Shown: positions 23,172 through 32,138, numbered from the stretch's first letter. The stretch: DNA of 39,032 nucleotides from Clostridia bacterium (GCA_017507325.1 JAFWBD010000053.1:1-39032); one strand, 5' to 3'. The notes: generated from the letters alone by a model not told the origin. A program made the numbers and translations.

Positions 23172-23905
23172 AGTGTTTGATTTTGGCGGCGGGGTATGCC
23201 ACAAGACTGTATCCGCTGACAGAAAATTTCCCCAAGCCTCTTCTGGCGGTGGGGGAGAAAACGATTTTGGATTGGCTGGTGGATGATATTGATACCGCAG
23301 GCGCGGTGGATGAATACGTGGTGATTTCCAACCACAAATACGCGCATCATTTTGAGGCCTGGGTCAAAACCAAGGAGCAAACAATCACCGTGGTGGATGA
23401 CGGAACCGAATCCAACGAAACCAGACTCGGTGCGGTCAAGGATATTCAATTTGCCATAGAAAAATTAGGGCTTTCCGATGATATGCTGGTCATTGCGGGG
23501 GATAACGTTCTCGATTTCAGCCTGACCCATTTTATCCGCTATGCAAAAGAAAAAGGGGCCTCTTGCGTGATGCGCTATTTTGAGCCCGATGACAAGAAGC
23601 TTTTAAAATGCGGTGTGGTGACGGTGGATGAGAATGACAAGATCCTCAAAATGACGGAAAAGTCGCCCACCCCCGAGACCCATTGGTGCACGCCTCCCTT
23701 TTATTATTACACCAAGGAAGATGCGGGTCTGGTGAAGGAGGGGATTGAAAGCGGTTGCGGAACCGATGCGCCGGGGAGCTATATTGCCTGGCTGTGCACG
23801 CAAACACCCGTTCACGCCATGGAAATGCCCGGGAAACGCTACGATATCGGGAATCTTGAAAGCTACGAACAGGTAAAATCGGAGTATCGGGGTATTACAA
23901 AATAA
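23168..23905 (+). CDS. NDP-sugar pyrophosphorylase (nucleotidyltransferase)
   Basis: A 245-residue sugar-1-phosphate nucleotidyltransferase. The N-terminal signature is LILAAGYATRLYPLT with FPKPLLAVG (4-29), a variant of G-x-G-T-R-L with Tyr-Ala in place of x-Gly. VIAGDNVLDFSL carries the metal-binding Asp112. HWCTPPFYYYTKE and PGKRYDIGNLESYEQV complete the usual layout. Its start overlaps the kinase stop as ATGA, a strong sign that both proteins are made together and that its substrate is the kinase product. The likely reaction is GalA-1-phosphate plus UTP to UDP-GalA. The nucleotide cannot be read from the sequence. Confidence 0.88.
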   Translation: MKCLILAAGYATRLYPLTENFPKPLLAVGEKTILDWLVDDIDTAGAVDEYVVISNHKYAHHFEAWVKTKEQTITVVDDGTESNETRLGAVKDIQFAIEKLGLSDDMLVIAGDNVLDFSLTHFIRYAKEKGASCVMRYFEPDDKKLLKCGVVTVDENDKILKMTEKSPTPETHWCTPPFYYYTKEDAGLVKEGIESGCGTDAPGSYIAWLCTQTPVHAMEMPGKRYDIGNLESYEQVKSEYRGITK

Positions 23906-23927
23906 GTAAGATCGGAGGGGAGAGGCC

Positions 23928-25085
23928 ATGGATCAAAGGGCGGTTGAGCTATTGTTTGCACTGCTGCGCTCGGCGCTGGGGGCGACCGCGACGGCGGAGG
24001 CGGAGCGTGAGGGCATTTCTTCCGAAACCGTACAGGCGCTTTTGAAAATGGCCGCCTCCCACGACGTGGACCATTTGCTCCTTTTGGGGCTGAAAAAAAG
24101 CGGGGCGCTTCCCCGAGAATGCGCGGGGGAGGAAAAGAGAATTCTCAAGGCGATCTATCGCCACGAGCAGCTCCAATATGAATACGAAAGGCTTTGCGAG
24201 GCCTTGGAAAAAGCCGAGATCCCCTTTCTGCCCTTGAAGGGGGCGGTGATCCGTGGGCTCTATCCCGAGCCTTGGATGCGAACCAGCTGTGATATTGACG
24301 TTTTGGTACACAGAGAGGATCTGGAGCGGGCAATTTTGCAACTTTCGGAGCAATTGAAGTATGCGGAAAAGGAGCGTGCCACCCACGACGTTTCGCTCTT
24401 CAGCCCCTCGGGGGTTCACGTAGAGCTCCACTTTGATTTGGTGGAGGAGGGGCGAGCCAACAACGCCATTCGAATTCTGAACACGGTTTGGGAAAAGGCT
24501 TCTCTAAGGGAAAACAGTTCGTTTTGGTATGAGATGACGGATGAAATGTTTTATTTCTACCACGTTGCCCATATGGCCAAGCACTTTGAAAGCGGCGGCT
24601 GTGGGATTCGGCCTTTTCTGGATCTGTACCTTCTGGATCAAACGGAGGGAGCGAAGGCCAAACGAGACGAGCTTTTGGCGCAGGGAAATCTGCTGAAATT
24701 TACCGAAACGGCGCGGGCTCTGAGTGCATCTTGGTTCGGCGGGGCGGAATTGGATCCGTTGGCGGAGCAAATGCAAGACTTTGTATTGCACGGCGGGGCT
24801 TACGGCTCCTCGGAAAACCGCGTGGCTCTCCAGCAAAAGAAAAAAGGGGGGCAGTGGGGGTATTTTGTATCCAGACTGTTTATTCCTTACGAGAAGCTGA
24901 AGCGCTACTATCCGATTTTGGAAAAGCACCGCTATTTGATGCCGATCATGCAGATCAGGCGGTGGTTTATGCTGTTGGATCCTTCGGTGGCCCGTATGGC
25001 CAAGGCCGAAATGAAGGCAAACAGCAAGGTCTCTTCCGAACACGCCGCCGAGACGGCGCGGTTTTTGGAGGAAATCGGGCTGTAA
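23928..25085 (+). CDS. Uncharacterised nucleotidyltransferase (NTP_transf_5 type)
   Basis: A 385-residue protein of the polymerase-beta-like nucleotidyltransferase superfamily. The core FLPLKGAVIRGLYPEPWMR (100-118) is followed by SCDIDVLVHRED with metal-binding Asp122 and Asp124; VHVELHFDLVEE supplies a third acidic site. A helical C-terminal half follows. Such genes often end polysaccharide clusters in Firmicutes, but no substrate is known. GGAGGGGAG precedes the ATG. It is the last gene of the operon, since a terminator follows after 27 bases. It could modify a small molecule, a protein or the polymer; I would not choose among these. Confidence 0.82.
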   Translation: MDQRAVELLFALLRSALGATATAEAEREGISSETVQALLKMAASHDVDHLLLLGLKKSGALPRECAGEEKRILKAIYRHEQLQYEYERLCEALEKAEIPFLPLKGAVIRGLYPEPWMRTSCDIDVLVHREDLERAILQLSEQLKYAEKERATHDVSLFSPSGVHVELHFDLVEEGRANNAIRILNTVWEKASLRENSSFWYEMTDEMFYFYHVAHMAKHFESGGCGIRPFLDLYLLDQTEGAKAKRDELLAQGNLLKFTETARALSASWFGGAELDPLAEQMQDFVLHGGAYGSSENRVALQQKKKGGQWGYFVSRLFIPYEKLKRYYPILEKHRYLMPIMQIRRWFMLLDPSVARMAKAEMKANSKVSSEHAAETARFLEEIGL

Positions 25086-25112
25086 AGCGTGAAAAATGAA
25101 GCTGTCCTTGAG

Positions 25113-25144
25113 GCGGGGAACCGATTGCGGTTCTCCGCTTTTTT
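25113..25144 (+). terminator. Terminator of the polysaccharide operon (GCGGGGAACCG family)
   Basis: GCGGGGAACCG (25113-25123) pairs with CGGTTCTCCGC (25128-25138) with one mismatch, followed by six T. Almost the same sequence, including the GTCCTTGAG before it, recurs at 32296-32326. Confidence 0.9.
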
Positions 25145-25205
25145 ATGAAAAAATATAAATTGTTTTCCTTTGTATCAAAAAAAGCAAATCCGTATCGATT
25201 TGATA

Positions 25206-25233
25206 TTGACAATTATTTGAATTGTGTTAAACT
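25206..25233 (+). promoter_or_regulatory. Promoter of the solute-binding lipoprotein gene
   Basis: TTGACA (25206-25211) is 16 bases from the -10 TAAACT (25228-25233), which is preceded by TG and one base (extended -10). The start point is expected near 25240, giving a leader of about 23 bases. Confidence 0.65.
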
Positions 25234-25262
25234 ATCATTAAGAATTAAGAAAGGAATTGCTT

Positions 25263-26798
25263 ATGATGAAAAAAAGAATCACAGCGCTCTTCTTTGCATT
25301 TTTGATGATTGCTTCTTGTCTTTTGGTTTCTTGTGACAAGGATAGCAAGAAAACGGCTACAGCCGGCCAAATTGAGTCTCCTACGGATACGGTTGACACC
25401 TCTAAGGTGTACGATGCCCCCGTTAAGGATCTCGGCGGACACGAATTTATTTTTTATGCCAAGGGAGCTTGGCCTTTGACCAGCGTTCAGTTGGCTACCC
25501 ACGAGATCTATGCTGAGGACTTCAACGGCGAAAAGATCAACGATGCGGTATTCACCCGTAACCTTCAGCTTGAGGAAAAGTACAACTGCAAAATCAAAAT
25601 GCAGCCTGTTTCCTCCTCCGGCACCAAATACGTTTCCCAGATCAAGGATCCTCTCTTGGCGGGGGATTACGTTTGCGATCTTCTTTTCGGCCGTGTGGAT
25701 TATAACGCCACTCTGATGCAGTCCAACCTTCTGGTGGATATGAACACCCTGGAGAATATGGATCTTTCCAAGGCCTGGTATGACGATTTTTCCATGAATG
25801 CCATTACTTTCGAGGGCAAGGCCTTCACCGTCATCGGTGACGGTGCCACTTTGGATGACAGAACCTGTTGGATTATGTATTTCAATAAGCAGATCGTAAA
25901 CGACTTTGATTCCGAATTGAATCTGTATCAGAAGGTTCGTGAGGGCAAATGGACCATCGATCTGATGTACGACGTAATGGTCGGCACCACGTATGACAAT
26001 GACGGCGACGGTACCATGACCATCGGCAAGGATCGCTTCGGTTATATTTCCGAGCGTACCACCAACTGGTATCACGTGAACGCCTGCAACACCACTCTTT
26101 CCGTTCACAATGGCGACGGGTCCTATTCCATTCCCGATGCTCCCAAGCAGGAGCTTTTGGATACTTGGTCCGCTCTGAAGAAGATCTTGGCCACGCCTCA
26201 GCGTGAGGTCAGCTGGACCATTAAGAATTTCCACAACGGCCTCGGCACCTTCTTTGCCTGTAACGCAGGAACCCTTTTGGAAATGGGTGCCTCCGGCATT
26301 GAATACGGCATTCTTCCTATGCCCAAACTGAACGAGGAGCAGGATAAGTACTACACCGGTGTTGAGCACTATAACTTCTGCGGCTATGCCATTCCCGTTA
26401 CCGCCAGCAATGATCCCAACAAGGATTGGCAGAAAAACGGCTTTGAATCCGGAGAAGAGCAGTCCGCTTACTTCTTGGAGGCCTTTTCCTATTACTCTAT
26501 GATGCATCTGACTCCCGCATTCTTCGATCAGGTTTGTCTTAAGCAGGCCGTTATGGATTTGGATTCCCGCGAAATGGTCATTATGGCTCTTGAGAATAAG
26601 ATCATTGACCCCGTGGTTCTCTTTAACTGGGGTAACACCGTTGATATGTTTATGACGGTCGGATCCGGTACCAAAGAGGGAATTGTCGGAAATGACGAAA
26701 ACTGGGATACCCTCACCTCCGCCTACGGAGCGATGGTCACCCCCGCCCGCACCGCCATGGAGCAATTTCTGGAGAGTCTGCGCAATCTTGGCATGTAA
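25263..26798 (+). CDS. Extracellular solute-binding lipoprotein
   Basis: A 511-residue lipoprotein (MMKKRITAL, hydrophobic core, lipobox LVSC followed by DKD) that resembles large family 1 extracellular solute-binding proteins of ABC sugar importers. Typical features are ending strands such as GILPMPKLNEEQDKYYTG and the FCGYAIPVTASNDPN element, and a C-terminal ILE-free helix (ARTAMEQFLESLRNLGM). No permease or ATPase gene is adjacent, so it works with a transporter encoded elsewhere or as a binding protein alone. Two ATG codons are adjacent (25263 and 25266) with AAAGG upstream; I used the first. A DNDGDGTMTIGKDRFGY segment (about 240-257) looks like a calcium-binding loop, so metal may stabilise it. 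Confidence 0.85.
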   Translation: MMKKRITALFFAFLMIASCLLVSCDKDSKKTATAGQIESPTDTVDTSKVYDAPVKDLGGHEFIFYAKGAWPLTSVQLATHEIYAEDFNGEKINDAVFTRNLQLEEKYNCKIKMQPVSSSGTKYVSQIKDPLLAGDYVCDLLFGRVDYNATLMQSNLLVDMNTLENMDLSKAWYDDFSMNAITFEGKAFTVIGDGATLDDRTCWIMYFNKQIVNDFDSELNLYQKVREGKWTIDLMYDVMVGTTYDNDGDGTMTIGKDRFGYISERTTNWYHVNACNTTLSVHNGDGSYSIPDAPKQELLDTWSALKKILATPQREVSWTIKNFHNGLGTFFACNAGTLLEMGASGIEYGILPMPKLNEEQDKYYTGVEHYNFCGYAIPVTASNDPNKDWQKNGFESGEEQSAYFLEAFSYYSMMHLTPAFFDQVCLKQAVMDLDSREMVIMALENKIIDPVVLFNWGNTVDMFMTVGSGTKEGIVGNDENWDTLTSAYGAMVTPARTAMEQFLESLRNLGM

Positions 26799-26806
26799 TT
26801 TTTCTC

Positions 26807-26844
26807 AAAGAAACCGAGCAAAGTTTTTTGCTCGGTTTCTTTTT
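26807..26844 (+). terminator. Terminator of the solute-binding protein gene
   Basis: AAAGAAACCGAGCAAA (26807-26822) pairs perfectly over 16 bases with 26827-26842, ending in a T-run. The loop is only four bases. Confidence 0.93.
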
Positions 26845-26924
26845 CTTCAGTCTGACAAAGCCCCTTTCGGGACTTTGTCTTCAGTCTGAGCTGTAAAAAC
26901 CTTTCGGTTCTTACAGCTTTTTTT
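26844..26924 (+). repeat. Two further stem-loops bracketed by a 12-base direct repeat
   Basis: TCTTCAGTCTGA occurs at 26844-26855 and again at 26878-26889. Between the copies is a hairpin (26854-26879, GACAAAG/CTTTGTC with CCC-TTTC-GGG inside). After the second copy comes AGCTGTAA (26889-26896) pairing with 26911-26918, again with AACC-TTTC-GGTT inside and a seven-T run. The second stem is a relative of the terminator at 10694-10733. The rest of the spacer to 27168 has no gene I can support. Confidence 0.7.
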
Positions 26925-27015
26925 GTTGCGGTGCGTTTCGGCAGGGGGTGGGGATTTCGGTTGTGACAAGGGATTTCGATGTGATGAAAAGAAGTGCTTG
27001 TTTCCGAAAGGGGAT

Positions 27016-27037
27016 TTTTCATAAAGCTTTATGAAAA
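27016..27037. repeat. Perfect 22-base palindrome centred on AAAGCTTT
   Basis: The two 11-base halves (TTTTCATAAAG and its complement) meet with no loop at AAGCTT. It lies about 190 bases upstream of the promoter of the leucine-rich-repeat gene. A dimeric protein-binding site or recombination site is possible; no further evidence is seen. Confidence 0.55.
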
Positions 27038-27168
27038 GTTAGGCTCGGGGCTGCTTTGCGGAAAGGAGCAAGGGCGAGCGCCGGGCCGCCGATTTGAATG
27101 TGCCTCGGATGGGTCGATCTATATTTGTTTTCACAGCTTTTGGTTCCTTCTCATAAAAAAACGTCAAA

Positions 27169-27212
27169 TTATGCTACCAGCATAAGACTTTTCCGAAGCC
27201 GTTTGTTATAAT
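27169..27212 (+). promoter_or_regulatory. Promoter of the leucine-rich-repeat gene with operator-like repeat
   Basis: TGTTATAAT (27204-27212) is an extended -10 without a good -35 box. At about -35 to -50 lies the inverted repeat TTATGC (27169-27174) / GCATAA (27180-27185), in a place where an activator could sit. The start point is expected near 27219, giving a 53-base leader. Confidence 0.55.
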
Positions 27213-27271
27213 GATATTCGACCATATTGTTTTTTTGCAAATCCATACACCACAATAAGAAGGAGAAAACA

Positions 27272-30200
27272 ATGAAAAAAATAGTTCTTTATTCCTTGCT
27301 TTTTTTGATGCTGATATCCGTTTCGCTGTCCTTTTTGCATCAGGAGGTTCAAGCAGAGATCATCAGCGGCGCTTCCGGTCAGACGGAATGGAGCTTGAAC
27401 GGAACGGTTCTGACGATTTCGGGAAACGGTGCCATGGCAAATTATACGGTCGGCTCCTTGGCTCCTTGGGGGACCGAAATTACGGGGGTCATTCTTCAAA
27501 ACGGAGTGACGGCCGTTGGCAATAACGCTTTTGCCGATTGCACACAGCTCAGATCGGTTTCTCTTCCTCGTTCGTTGGAGAAAATCGGTGTTTCTGCCTT
27601 TCAGAATTGTACCGATCTTACCGCGGTATCGATTCCGGAAAAGGTCAATAAGATCAATCGGAATGCGTTTTTGGGCTGTACAAGCTTGGAGGAGGTTTCC
27701 GTTAAAAGTCTTTCTTCTTGGCTGGATATCAATTTTGCTTCTGGTGCCAATCCTCTGCAAAGCGGCAAAGCCGAGCTTTTACTAAACGGAAATTCTCTTC
27801 AAAGCGTGGAGATTCCGGAGGACGTTTCCGCCATTCCCGCTTATGCCTTTGCCGGATGCGATGAATTGGAAACGATTACCATCCCCGACAGCGTAGACAG
27901 CATAGGGGAAAACGCCTTTTTGGGCTGTGATCGGCTGAATGCGGTCCACATTGAGGATTTGGAGGCTTGGCTTTCCATCGGCTTTTCCGAAAATGCCAAT
28001 CCTCTTCAAAGCGGCAAAGCCGAGCTTTTACTAAACGGAAATTCTCTTCAAAGCGTGGAGATTCCGTACGGTGTTTCCGCCATTCCCGCTTATGCCTTTG
28101 CCGGGTGCGATGAATTGGAAACGATCACCATCCCCGACAGCGTATACAGTATTGGGGAAAATGCCTTTTTGGGCTGTGATCGGCTGAATACGGTTCACAT
28201 TGAGGATTTGGGGGCTTGGCTTTCCATTGGCTTTTCCGAAAACGCCAATCCTCTGCAAAGCGGCAGAGCCAAGCTTTTGTTAAACGGCGAGCCCATTCGC
28301 ACCGCCACGGTCAGCGCTTCACTCAGAAGCATTCCCGCTTACGCCTTTGCGGGATGCACCGACCTGGTTTCCGTTACCATTGAGCAAGGCAGCCTTAGCC
28401 TGGTGGAAGAAAGCGCCTTCCGAGGGTGTTTGGCGCTCGAGGATATTTGGTATCAAGGCAGTGAAGATCAATGGAGCGGAATTGAGATCCGAGGCGGAAA
28501 CGAATATTTGACGGCGGCCGCCCTGCACACCCAAGTCTGCGCCGCTCATAGCTACCAAGCCGATTGCGCCACGCGTTGCCAAATCTGCTCCTTTCCCCGC
28601 ACTTCTCCCGTGGGCTCTCATCAGTATGACCACGATTGCGATTTATCATGCAATCGGTGCCAGGAAGCGCGCTCTGCCCAAATGCATCTTTTCGACGGTC
28701 CCGAGGACAGCGAATGCAATCGCTGTTCGGCGGGGAGAATGAGAGGAACAACGGGAGATTGCACCTGGATTTTGGAGGGAACCGTCCTGAGAATTACGGG
28801 AAACGGTGCCATGGGTAGTTATTTGATGTCCTCCGCTCCTTGGGGAAGTGATATAACAAGGGTAATTTTGGAAGACGGTGTTACAAGCGTGGGAGCCTAT
28901 GCCTTCCAAAACTGCCGCTATTTATCCTCCGCGGTATTATCCGATACGGTTCAAACCGTTGGAGACAGCGCCTTTTCGGGCTGCGTTTTGCTTGAAGAGA
29001 TCGAATTTTCCGACAATTTGTCCGTGATTGGGGAGAATTCCTTTGAAAACTGTCGGTCCTTGTCCATCCTCGAGCTTCCCGAGGCCCTTCGGACCATCGG
29101 AGGCGGCGCTTTTGCCGGATGCCAATCCGTAACGGAGCTTTTGATTCCCAAATCCGTCACTTCCATCGGAATCCGTGCCTTTGCGGGATGCACCCGTCTT
29201 GCGCAGATTTCCGTGGATCCCCAAAATACGGTTTTCACCGGTCTTCAAAACTGCTTGCTGAAAGGAAACGTCTTGATTTTGGGATGCAAGAACAGCGTGA
29301 TCCCGAACGCTGTGACGTTCATCGGCGAATCGGCATTTGAGGATACAGACGGATTGCTGTTTTTGCAGATCCCGTCCTCGGTGACCTCCATCGGAGACCG
29401 TGCCTTTGCGGGATGCCGCTCTCTGAGCTTTGTTTCGATTCCCGATACCTTGATTTTTTTGGGTGAATACGCCTTCAGCGAATGCGAAAGCCTGCAAGAG
29501 ATTTTCTTGCCCGATGGAATAAGCGCCATAGAACGGTATACCTTTTATCGCTGCGGACAATTGAGCGAGATTCGACTCCCGTCTGCGCTTCGATCCATTG
29601 GGGAATGCGCTTTTTACGGCTGTTCCTCCCTTTTGGACGTTGCACTTCCCGAGACGCTGGAATCCTTGGAAAAGAACGTCTTCTACGGCTGTCAATCCTT
29701 GACCTTTATCGCGCTTCCCGAGGGACTGCGTTTTATTCCCCAAAACGCCTTTAACCTCTGCAGCTCCTTGAGGGACGTTTCCCTTCCTTCCACGCTGGAG
29801 AATATCGATTCCTCGGCCTTCTACGGCTGTGATGCGCTGGAAGATCTTTGGTATCGCGGAAGCGCCGCACAATGGGAAGCGGTGACCGTATCCGAGAGCA
29901 ATGCCCCGCTGTTGGCGGCAACGCTTCATCCTGACGTTTGCGCCGATGCCGACCACGAGTACACTTCGGATTGTGATACAGCCTGTAATCTGTGCGATTG
30001 CCCCAGAAAAGCCCCCGCTGAGCACCGCTATGACGCCCCCTGCGATGCCATTTGCAATCTTTGCACCGAAGAGCGAATCGCCGCGGAGCATCGCTATGAA
30101 AGTGAATTTCACACCATTTGTATAGAGTGCAAGGGAGAGCGCACCGTGAGCGGAAGCACAGGGGAATGCTCCTGGTCCTTGAACGGAACGGTACTGACCG

Positions 30201-32122
30201 TTTCCGGTGTGGGAAAAACGGGGGACAGCTTGCCTTTTGGCAGTGCGATCTATGAAAGCATCAGCACTCTGGTTGTGGAAAACGGGGTGACCGAAGTGCT
30301 TTTCGTGGGAAGTTCCTTTCCCAATTTAAAATCCGCTTCCCTTTCCGAATCGCTGATTTGGATGGAATTTCCCTCTATGCTGGGCGATTGTCTGGAAAGC
30401 CTCACGGTTGACCCCGCAAACCTCAAATACCGATCCGAGGGGCTTTGCCTCATCGACCGAAGCACCGAGACCCTTCTGCACGGCTGCAGGAACAGCACGA
30501 GCCCCGATTCGGTTCTGATCATCGGAGACGGTGCTTTTAGCGGCTCTGCCATCAAAAATTTTGTGATCCCCGATTCGGTTAAGATCATCGGTGACGGCGC
30601 TTTTGGCGGCTCTGCCATCAAAGATATTGTGATCCCCGATTCGGTTCAGATCATCGGTGACAGTGCTTTTCACCACTGCAGAATTTCGGAGCTGATCATT
30701 CCTCGCTCTGTCGTTTCCATCGGAGACTATGCGTTCCACAGATGCGATATTTCGACCCTTTATCTTTCCGCGTCGGTGACGCAGATCGGAGATAGCAATT
30801 TCACACCGTATGCAGCGCCGATCAGCACGGTTTGGTACGGCGGAACCTCATCGCAAAGAGACGAAATCAACTTCGGTGAAAACAATTCCGAGCTGATGGG
30901 AGCAACTTGGCACTACGAAAGCTGTATTTACAGCAAAAACGGAGTGCACGTCAATGAAAACGACGATATGCTTTGCGATCTGTGTCGGATCCGATTCAAA
31001 CCCAATATCAGCGGAACCGTTTTGTCCCACGGTAAGGAAAGCGCACCGATCACCGTTTCGCTCTTTCTCGGACAGCAGACGGTTTCCGAGATCACGCTCT
31101 ACGGAAATTCGGTTTCCTATCTCTTTGAAGGCCTCGCTGCAGGAGACTATACGTTAAGGGTGGAAAAGCCAAACCACTTGACGTATGAAAAAACCGTAAC
31201 GGTGCTTTCAGATCACGTGGTACAGGACGTTTCCTTGAATCTCGGCAACAACGGAGAAAAATTCAGAATCAAAAGCGTTACGCTGTCACTGACACAGGAT
31301 ATCAACGTTTTGTATTACACCGTTTTGCCCGAAGGATTTGAAAATCCCCGTATGGCATTCCGCTTCGGCGGCGTGGATACCGTTGTGACCGATTATACCG
31401 TGGATGAGCAAGGAAGACTTCTCTTTGTTTTTGCTGACGTAAAGCCTCAAAAAATGGGTGATACGATCTCGGCGGTCTTTTATGCCACGGTAGACGGTGC
31501 GGAGGTTTCCGTTTCCCTGGAGGAATACAGCGTTCGCCAATATTGCATTTATCAGCTGGAAAACAATCCCGACGATTCTTTGCTGGCTATGATCAGCGAT
31601 CTTCTGACCTTCGGAGCCAAGACACAGATCTACCAAGGCTATAAGACCGACGAGCTGGTTACCGATGGCTTGCAACTGAATCCCAGCAGCTTCGAGTACT
31701 TAGACGAAAGCCACGATAAGCAAAAAACGGAAGGAACCACCGATGAAAACGTTCGCTTTTCCAGCGTTGCCTTGGCTTTGACCAATGATATGGCAATGCA
31801 ATTCGGGCTGGCTTCAAGCGATCCTTCCTATTATACCTTTGAAGTATCCGTTAACGGCAGAAAGAAGACGTATACCCCCGAGGATCTGACCTACAACGCC
31901 GAAAAGAATCGCTATTATTTCTCCTTTGACGGAATCAAGGCAACGGAATATTCGGACGTTGTGACCGCTTGCATCAAAAAAGACGGTCAAGTGGTGGGAA
32001 AAACCCTCCAATATTCTGTGAATTCCTACGTTCAAAAATATCAAAATACCGATGACAAGGCCTTGCAGGAATTACTCCACGCCATATACAATTACGGCGC
32101 TTCCGCAGACCGTTATCGCTGA
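27272..32122 (+). CDS. Large BspA-like leucine-rich-repeat surface protein with three modules
   Basis: A 1616-residue secreted protein (signal peptide 1-30, MKKIVLYSLLFLMLISVSLS). It repeats a three-part module: a cap (GQTEWSLNGTVLTISGNGAM; GDCTWILEGTVLRITGNGAM; GECSWSLNGTVLTVSGVG), an LRR_5 array (units like AFAGCDELETITIPDSV, about 23 residues) and a close with a WYQGS-type motif and Cys-rich C-x2-C/H-x-Y segments (about 425-490, 888-960, 1219-1245). A carboxypeptidase-regulatory-like beta domain (about 1246-1325) and two related C-terminal domains (about 1327-1460 and 1480-1616) follow. It has no LPXTG or membrane anchor, so how it is retained is unclear. An 83-codon unit is nearly identical between about 27757 and 28260 (period 249 bases), and a 69-base unit is repeated near 30500-30665. 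AAGGAG lies before the ATG. It probably acts in adhesion or binding; ligand unknown. Confidence 0.93.
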   Translation: MKKIVLYSLLFLMLISVSLSFLHQEVQAEIISGASGQTEWSLNGTVLTISGNGAMANYTVGSLAPWGTEITGVILQNGVTAVGNNAFADCTQLRSVSLPRSLEKIGVSAFQNCTDLTAVSIPEKVNKINRNAFLGCTSLEEVSVKSLSSWLDINFASGANPLQSGKAELLLNGNSLQSVEIPEDVSAIPAYAFAGCDELETITIPDSVDSIGENAFLGCDRLNAVHIEDLEAWLSIGFSENANPLQSGKAELLLNGNSLQSVEIPYGVSAIPAYAFAGCDELETITIPDSVYSIGENAFLGCDRLNTVHIEDLGAWLSIGFSENANPLQSGRAKLLLNGEPIRTATVSASLRSIPAYAFAGCTDLVSVTIEQGSLSLVEESAFRGCLALEDIWYQGSEDQWSGIEIRGGNEYLTAAALHTQVCAAHSYQADCATRCQICSFPRTSPVGSHQYDHDCDLSCNRCQEARSAQMHLFDGPEDSECNRCSAGRMRGTTGDCTWILEGTVLRITGNGAMGSYLMSSAPWGSDITRVILEDGVTSVGAYAFQNCRYLSSAVLSDTVQTVGDSAFSGCVLLEEIEFSDNLSVIGENSFENCRSLSILELPEALRTIGGGAFAGCQSVTELLIPKSVTSIGIRAFAGCTRLAQISVDPQNTVFTGLQNCLLKGNVLILGCKNSVIPNAVTFIGESAFEDTDGLLFLQIPSSVTSIGDRAFAGCRSLSFVSIPDTLIFLGEYAFSECESLQEIFLPDGISAIERYTFYRCGQLSEIRLPSALRSIGECAFYGCSSLLDVALPETLESLEKNVFYGCQSLTFIALPEGLRFIPQNAFNLCSSLRDVSLPSTLENIDSSAFYGCDALEDLWYRGSAAQWEAVTVSESNAPLLAATLHPDVCADADHEYTSDCDTACNLCDCPRKAPAEHRYDAPCDAICNLCTEERIAAEHRYESEFHTICIECKGERTVSGSTGECSWSLNGTVLTVSGVGKTGDSLPFGSAIYESISTLVVENGVTEVLFVGSSFPNLKSASLSESLIWMEFPSMLGDCLESLTVDPANLKYRSEGLCLIDRSTETLLHGCRNSTSPDSVLIIGDGAFSGSAIKNFVIPDSVKIIGDGAFGGSAIKDIVIPDSVQIIGDSAFHHCRISELIIPRSVVSIGDYAFHRCDISTLYLSASVTQIGDSNFTPYAAPISTVWYGGTSSQRDEINFGENNSELMGATWHYESCIYSKNGVHVNENDDMLCDLCRIRFKPNISGTVLSHGKESAPITVSLFLGQQTVSEITLYGNSVSYLFEGLAAGDYTLRVEKPNHLTYEKTVTVLSDHVVQDVSLNLGNNGEKFRIKSVTLSLTQDINVLYYTVLPEGFENPRMAFRFGGVDTVVTDYTVDEQGRLLFVFADVKPQKMGDTISAVFYATVDGAEVSVSLEEYSVRQYCIYQLENNPDDSLLAMISDLLTFGAKTQIYQGYKTDELVTDGLQLNPSSFEYLDESHDKQKTEGTTDENVRFSSVALALTNDMAMQFGLASSDPSYYTFEVSVNGRKKTYTPEDLTYNAEKNRYYFSFDGIKATEYSDVVTACIKKDGQVVGKTLQYSVNSYVQKYQNTDDKALQELLHAIYNYGASADRYR

Positions 32123-32138
32123 GAAAGGAAAAGTACCG

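Noticed and set aside
25245..26765. Long minus-strand open frame (506 codons) opposite the solute-binding protein
   Set aside because: Same codon-usage effect. The plus frame has a lipobox, promoter and terminator.
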